The translations under genes and the position numbers were made by a program. The notes beneath the pieces were generated by a model. That model ran no database searches. It had not been told where the DNA came from and worked only from the letters and a program-made list of their open reading frames with translations. 64,000 nt of DNA from Subtercola endophyticus (GTDB lineage Bacteria; Actinomycetota; Actinomycetes; Actinomycetales; Microbacteriaceae): the NCBI RefSeq assembly GCF_021044565.1, contig NZ_CP087997.1:2976001-3040000 (forward strand). The letters run 5' to 3'. This document shows positions 60,406 to 64,000 of this stretch, one piece after another (within the stretch, counting starts at the first letter, position 1; each line of letters starts with the position of its first letter).

Positions 60406-61602
60406 ATGGCAACCAGCGTCATCGTCTCAGGAGCACGGACTCCGATCGGCAAACTCTTGGGTGCGCTCTCGACCCTCACCGCACCAGAGCTGGGCGGCAT
60501 TGCCATTCGCGCGGCGATCGAACGCTCCGGCGTGCCGATCGACGCCTTCGACGCCGCCTTTCTCGGCAACGTCGTTCAGGCAGGAGTCGGTCCTAACCCC
60601 GCCCGGCTGGCCGCCGTCGCGGGCGGTCTGCCGCTCGACGTGCCAGCGACGACGATCAACAAGCTCTGCCTGTCAGGGCTCACCGCCGTCGCGACCGCTG
60701 ACGCGTTCATCCGTGCCGGCCAGTACCGCACCGTGCTGGCGGGCGGCTTCGAATCGATGTCGAACGCGCCCTATCTCGAGCGGGGCGTGCGCGCCGGCCT
60801 GAAGTACGGCCGGGCCGACCTCGAAGACGCCCTGGATCGCGACGCGCTGATCTGCGGAATCGACGGAGACATCATGGGCCTGGCGACCGAGAAGTATCAG
60901 CGGCCCTTTCACTTCACCCGCACACAGCTCGACGAATTCGCGGCGCTCTCGCATACCCGTGCGAGCGCAGCGCGGGTCGACGGTCGATTCGAAGACGAGC
61001 TCGTCCCTGTTGAGATCACGACCCGGGCCGGCGTCACCGACGTCGTCGACGATGAAGGCGTACGACCTGCGACCACGGTCGAGAGCCTGTCGAAACTGCG
61101 GCCTGCTTTTCTGCCCGACGGCACGATCACCGCGGGGTCGTCATCGCAGCTCTCCGACGGAGGCGCTGCCCTGGTCGTCATGCAGAAAGCCGAGGCCGAA
61201 CGACAGGGCCTCGAGTGGCTCGCCGAGATCGTCAGTTACGGCTCGGTGGGCGGACCGGATCCGTCACTCGTCGTGCAGCCCGCCGGTGCGATCGAGAATG
61301 CCCTGGCACACGCCGCGGAGCTCGGCGCAGGATCGCTGAGCGCGGCGGACCTCGACCTGATCGAAATCAACGAGGCCTTTGCGGGCGTGGCGCTCGGGTC
61401 GATGAAGCAGCTGAAGGTCGACCCCGACATCGTGAACGTCAACGGCGGTGCCATCGCGCTCGGCCACCCGGTGGGCATGAGTGGCGCGCGCCTGGTTCTG
61501 ACCCTGGCACTCGAACTCAAGCGGCGCGGGGGCGGTCTCGGCGCGGCCGCACTCTGCGGCGGCGGCGGTCAGGGTGATGCCCTGATCATCCGGGTTCCCT
61601 GA
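60406..61602 (+). CDS. Acetyl-CoA acetyltransferase (thiolase)
   Basis: 398-residue thiolase. Nucleophile Cys88 in 'NKLCLSG', His in '[14 protein letters not shown]' and second Cys in '[10 protein letters not shown]'. Very strong AAGGAGG. Probably ends beta-oxidation of branched or short acyl-CoA products. Confidence 0.94.
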   Translation: MATSVIVSGARTPIGKLLGALSTLTAPELGGIAIRAAIERSGVPIDAFDAAFLGNVVQAGVGPNPARLAAVAGGLPLDVPATTINKLCLSGLTAVATADAFIRAGQYRTVLAGGFESMSNAPYLERGVRAGLKYGRADLEDALDRDALICGIDGDIMGLATEKYQRPFHFTRTQLDEFAALSHTRASAARVDGRFEDELVPVEITTRAGVTDVVDDEGVRPATTVESLSKLRPAFLPDGTITAGSSSQLSDGGAALVVMQKAEAERQGLEWLAEIVSYGSVGGPDPSLVVQPAGAIENALAHAAELGAGSLSAADLDLIEINEAFAGVALGSMKQLKVDPDIVNVNGGAIALGHPVGMSGARLVLTLALELKRRGGGLGAAALCGGGGQGDALIIRVP

Positions 61603-61685
61603 CCGGGCCCCTCCCACATCGCGCTCACTCTCTCCCCCCACCTCCCTCTCCCCCGTCAGCCCATTCGCTCGCTCTAGGAGTCGCC

Positions 61686-62492
61686 ATGACCTACCCCGCT
61701 TTTGAAACGCTCACCCTCAGTCGATCGGAGTCGGGCATCGTCACCGTTGCACTCAATCGGCCCGATCGGATGAACGCAATGACGTCGACCATGTTCGACG
61801 AGTTCGATCTGCTCGCCAGGGCCGTGACCGCCGACCGCAGCGCTCGAGTGCTCATCCTGACCGGAGCCGGCAGAGCGTTCTGCGCGGGTTACGACACAGA
61901 CGAGGCGAAGCAGCTCTCGGTCATGTCGGGCATGGATTTTCTCGAACTGCAAGAGCGTGCCGCCCGAGCGCTGTCGGGCATCCGATCAGTGCGGGTGCCG
62001 GTGATCGCCGCCGTGAACGGGGTCGCCGCAGGGGGCGGACTCGCTCTGGCCCTCGCCGCCGACATTCGCCTCGCGTCGCCGGCGGCGCGCTTCAATGCCG
62101 CCTTCGTTCGCATCGGGCTCTCTGCGGGAGATCTCGGCACCTCGTGGTTGCTGCCCCGTCTGGTGGGGCCGGCGGTCGCCGCCGAGATCGCCTTCACGGG
62201 CAGACTGGTCGGGGCTTCGGAAGCCGCCAGAATCGGCCTGGTGAATTCTGTCAGTGCCGACGGTGAACTGCTGGCCGACGCCGAAGCGATGGCAGAACTC
62301 ATCTGCACGAATTCGCCGAGCGGCGTGGCCATGTCGAAGCGAGCTCTGCAGGCGAACGGCGAAATCAGTTCGTACGCGGCGGCGATGGAATTGGAGAACC
62401 GCGGCCAAGCGCTTCTCACCCGCACAGAAGACATGCCAGAAGCGCTGGCCGCTTTTCTCGACAAGCGCGCGCCGAACTTCACGGGCCAGTGA
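61686..62492 (+). CDS. Enoyl-CoA hydratase/isomerase family protein
   Basis: 268-residue crotonase: 'LNRPDRMNAMTSTMFDEF', 'GAGRAFCAGYDTDEA', 'VNGVAAGGGLALALAADIRLA'. The position of the first catalytic Glu is Leu ('GGGLALAL'), so it may be an isomerase or other crotonase rather than a hydratase. TAGGAG precedes the ATG. The 83-bp gap upstream is C/T rich. Confidence 0.87.
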   Translation: MTYPAFETLTLSRSESGIVTVALNRPDRMNAMTSTMFDEFDLLARAVTADRSARVLILTGAGRAFCAGYDTDEAKQLSVMSGMDFLELQERAARALSGIRSVRVPVIAAVNGVAAGGGLALALAADIRLASPAARFNAAFVRIGLSAGDLGTSWLLPRLVGPAVAAEIAFTGRLVGASEAARIGLVNSVSADGELLADAEAMAELICTNSPSGVAMSKRALQANGEISSYAAAMELENRGQALLTRTEDMPEALAAFLDKRAPNFTGQ

Positions 62493-62520
62493 AGCCGGCC
62501 GGTGAATCTAAGCTGTCGTA

Positions 62521-63408
62521 ATGACCCAGATATCTGAACTCTTCGACGAGTCGGTGTGGATGCCCGTCGACGGCTTCGCCGACCTCACCGACATCACCTA
62601 CCACCACGACCACGCCGGCCGGGTGGCCCGAGTCGCCTTCAACCGGCCGGAGGTGCTGAACGCGTTTCGGCCGCAATCGGTCGACGAACTGTTCCGTGTG
62701 CTCGAAGACGCCCGCCAGAACACCCGCATCGGGGTCGTTCTGCTGACCGGCAACGGGCCCAGCCCGAAAGACGGCAACTGGGCCTTCTGCTCGGGGGGCG
62801 ACCAGCGCATCCGCGGCCGCGACGGCTACCAGTACAAAGACGGTACGCACTCGACGGGCCGGCTGCACATTCTCGAGGTGCAGCGCCTGATTCGGTTCAT
62901 GCCCAAGGTCGTGATCGCGGTTGTTCCCGGCTGGGCCGCGGGCGGCGGTCACTCGTTGCACGTCACCTGCGATCTCACCATCGCGAGCGCCGAACACGGC
63001 AAGTTCAAGCAGACCGATGCGAACGTCGGCTCGTTCGACGGCGGGTACGGAAGCGCCTATCTGGCGCGGCAGGTCGGCCAGAAATTCGCCCGCGAGATTT
63101 TCTTTCTGGGGCAGGAGTACAGCGCCCAGCGGGCCTACGAGATGGGCGCGATCAACGCAGTCGTGCCGCACGCCGAGTTGGAGACGACGGCGTATGCCTG
63201 GGCGAACACCATTCTGACGAAGTCGCCGACGTCGATCCGTATGCTCAAATTCTCGTTCAACGCCGTCGATGACGGCCTGGTCGGTCAGCAGCTGTTCGCC
63301 GGCGAGGCCACCCGCCTCGCCTACGGAACCGACGAAGCGGTCGAGGGCCGCGATTCGTTCCTCGAGAAGCGCGAGCCCGACTGGGGGCCGTACCCCTGGC
63401 AGTTCTGA
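62521..63408 (+). CDS. menB: 1,4-dihydroxy-2-naphthoyl-CoA synthase (MenB)
   Basis: 295-residue MenB of menaquinone synthesis: 'FCSGGDQRIRGRDGYQY', 'GWAAGGGHSLHVTCDLTIASAEHGKFKQTDA' (in parts), 'VGSFDGGYGSAYLARQVGQK' and C-terminal 'FLEKREPDWGPYPW'. Weak ribosome-binding site. Other men genes are not in the window. Confidence 0.94.
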   Translation: MTQISELFDESVWMPVDGFADLTDITYHHDHAGRVARVAFNRPEVLNAFRPQSVDELFRVLEDARQNTRIGVVLLTGNGPSPKDGNWAFCSGGDQRIRGRDGYQYKDGTHSTGRLHILEVQRLIRFMPKVVIAVVPGWAAGGGHSLHVTCDLTIASAEHGKFKQTDANVGSFDGGYGSAYLARQVGQKFAREIFFLGQEYSAQRAYEMGAINAVVPHAELETTAYAWANTILTKSPTSIRMLKFSFNAVDDGLVGQQLFAGEATRLAYGTDEAVEGRDSFLEKREPDWGPYPWQF

Positions 63409-63448
63409 CCGGTCAGTTCTGAGCGCCGCACGATCGCCGGCGAGGCGC

Positions 63449-64000
63449 TCAGTCCATCAATCGTTTTGTGAGATCGTCGGTCAGGCTCGCACCGTTCGCG
63501 TCGACGAGTGAACCGAAGTACTGCTCGCGGGTCGCTTGTCGAGGTTGAATGAACAACGCCGACGCGGTGGCGAAGACGACATCAGGCTGCGAAGACACGG
63601 CGATGCTGCCCTCGATCCACGTCTTTCGCCCCTCTGTCGAAGACACCGCCGCCTTCATGGTCAGTTCGGTGTCGAGGGGAAGAGCGCGCCGATAGTCGAC
63701 GGTCAGCTGAGCCGTCATGCCCCAGCGGCCCGCCCGCGCCATGGCGGTGCCCAGCAGCTCATCGAAGATCAGGGCCGAAATGCCGCCGTGCACAAACCCG
63801 GGAGGCCCCTCGAACCGGCGGTCGAAAGCACCGCGTGCCTCCACACCCTCTGGCGTCGTCTCGAAGGTGAGCGGCGGCGCCATGGGGTTGCCCGCACCGA
63901 TCACCGGGCTGAAAAATCGCTTGCCCTCGGCGAGATCGTCGAACGGCGACACTTCGGTCAGCGGCCGAACGACGTCGCCGAGACCGTCGATGGCACCACG
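63449..64000 (-). CDS. PaaI-type hot-dog thioesterase, 5' end cut by window
   Basis: Thioesterase with the hot-dog motif 'GFVHGGISALIFDELLG' and 'LTVDYRRALPLDTELTMKA'. The GTG at 63952 is a possible start, but the frame stays open to the window edge with protein-like sequence ('GAIDGLGDVVRPLTEV') and no ribosome-binding site precedes the GTG, so the gene probably begins outside. It would hydrolyse an acyl-CoA; DHNA-CoA is conceivable next to menB. Confidence 0.8.
   Translation of the reverse strand, partial: RGAIDGLGDVVRPLTEVSPFDDLAEGKRFFSPVIGAGNPMAPPLTFETTPEGVEARGAFDRRFEGPPGFVHGGISALIFDELLGTAMARAGRWGMTAQLTVDYRRALPLDTELTMKAAVSSTEGRKTWIEGSIAVSSQPDVVFATASALFIQPRQATREQYFGSLVDANGASLTDDLTKRLMD

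Overview
The window is high-GC DNA with dense, often overlapping genes, GTG starts, an FbiC-type F420 gene, a corynebacterial-style BioQ/BioYMN biotin uptake locus and a mycofactocin-type SDR. Together these point to an actinobacterium, most likely a Microbacteriaceae-like soil or plant organism (inference; no rRNA or tRNA gene is visible).

Left part (1-18.3 kb): the C-terminal part of a YdeP/FdhF-like molybdopterin oxidoreductase; a DHA2-type MFS exporter; a DUF4143 AAA ATPase; bioQ divergent from bioYMN with two tandem palindromic operators; a CHY zinc-finger protein; an fbiC whose second radical-SAM half has lost its cysteine motif; a Baeyer-Villiger-type monooxygenase; a gluconokinase with a Pro-rich N-terminus; small and hypothetical genes; and a TetR / quinone reductase / LLM flavoprotein / SDR group. 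The intergenic DNA here is unusually rich in short tandem repeats (16-35 bp units) and large hairpins.

Middle part (18.3-50.9 kb): a GlcD-GlcF-type FAD/Fe-S dehydrogenase, then a roughly 29-kb catabolic island. The island holds a complete class I P450 operon (ferredoxin reductase, SDR, P450, [3Fe-4S] ferredoxin), a crotonase that keeps the 6-oxocamphor-hydrolase catalytic triad, a VanB-like reductase, a small Rieske ferredoxin, a pair of ACMSD-type amidohydrolases (one lacking metal ligands), two CoA-transferases of different families, a MaoC hydratase, two CitE-type lyases, an MmgE/PrpD protein, two paralogous aldehyde dehydrogenases, a ribose-type ABC importer, an MFS protein coupled to an HtaA-domain protein, several SDRs and a FadR-type GntR regulator. 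A shared 13-bp motif, near CTATGATCATGAA, occurs in five intergenic regions: in front of the regulator and in four divergent promoter regions. This suggests one regulon. My reading is a pathway for a cyclic, terpenoid-like ketone or alcohol: hydroxylation, oxidation to a beta-diketone, retro-Claisen ring opening, CoA activation, and a citramalyl-CoA-like cleavage at the end. The substrate is not proven.

Right part (50.9-64 kb): etfBA with a membrane b-type cytochrome-like protein that may pass ETF electrons to quinone; a MarR regulator; a valine/isobutyrate operon (mmsA, isobutyryl-CoA dehydrogenase, HIBYL-CoA hydrolase, mmsB, enoyl-CoA hydratase); thiolase; another enoyl-CoA hydratase; menB; and a PaaI-type thioesterase running to the window edge. 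These genes would feed acyl-CoA products from the island into central metabolism.
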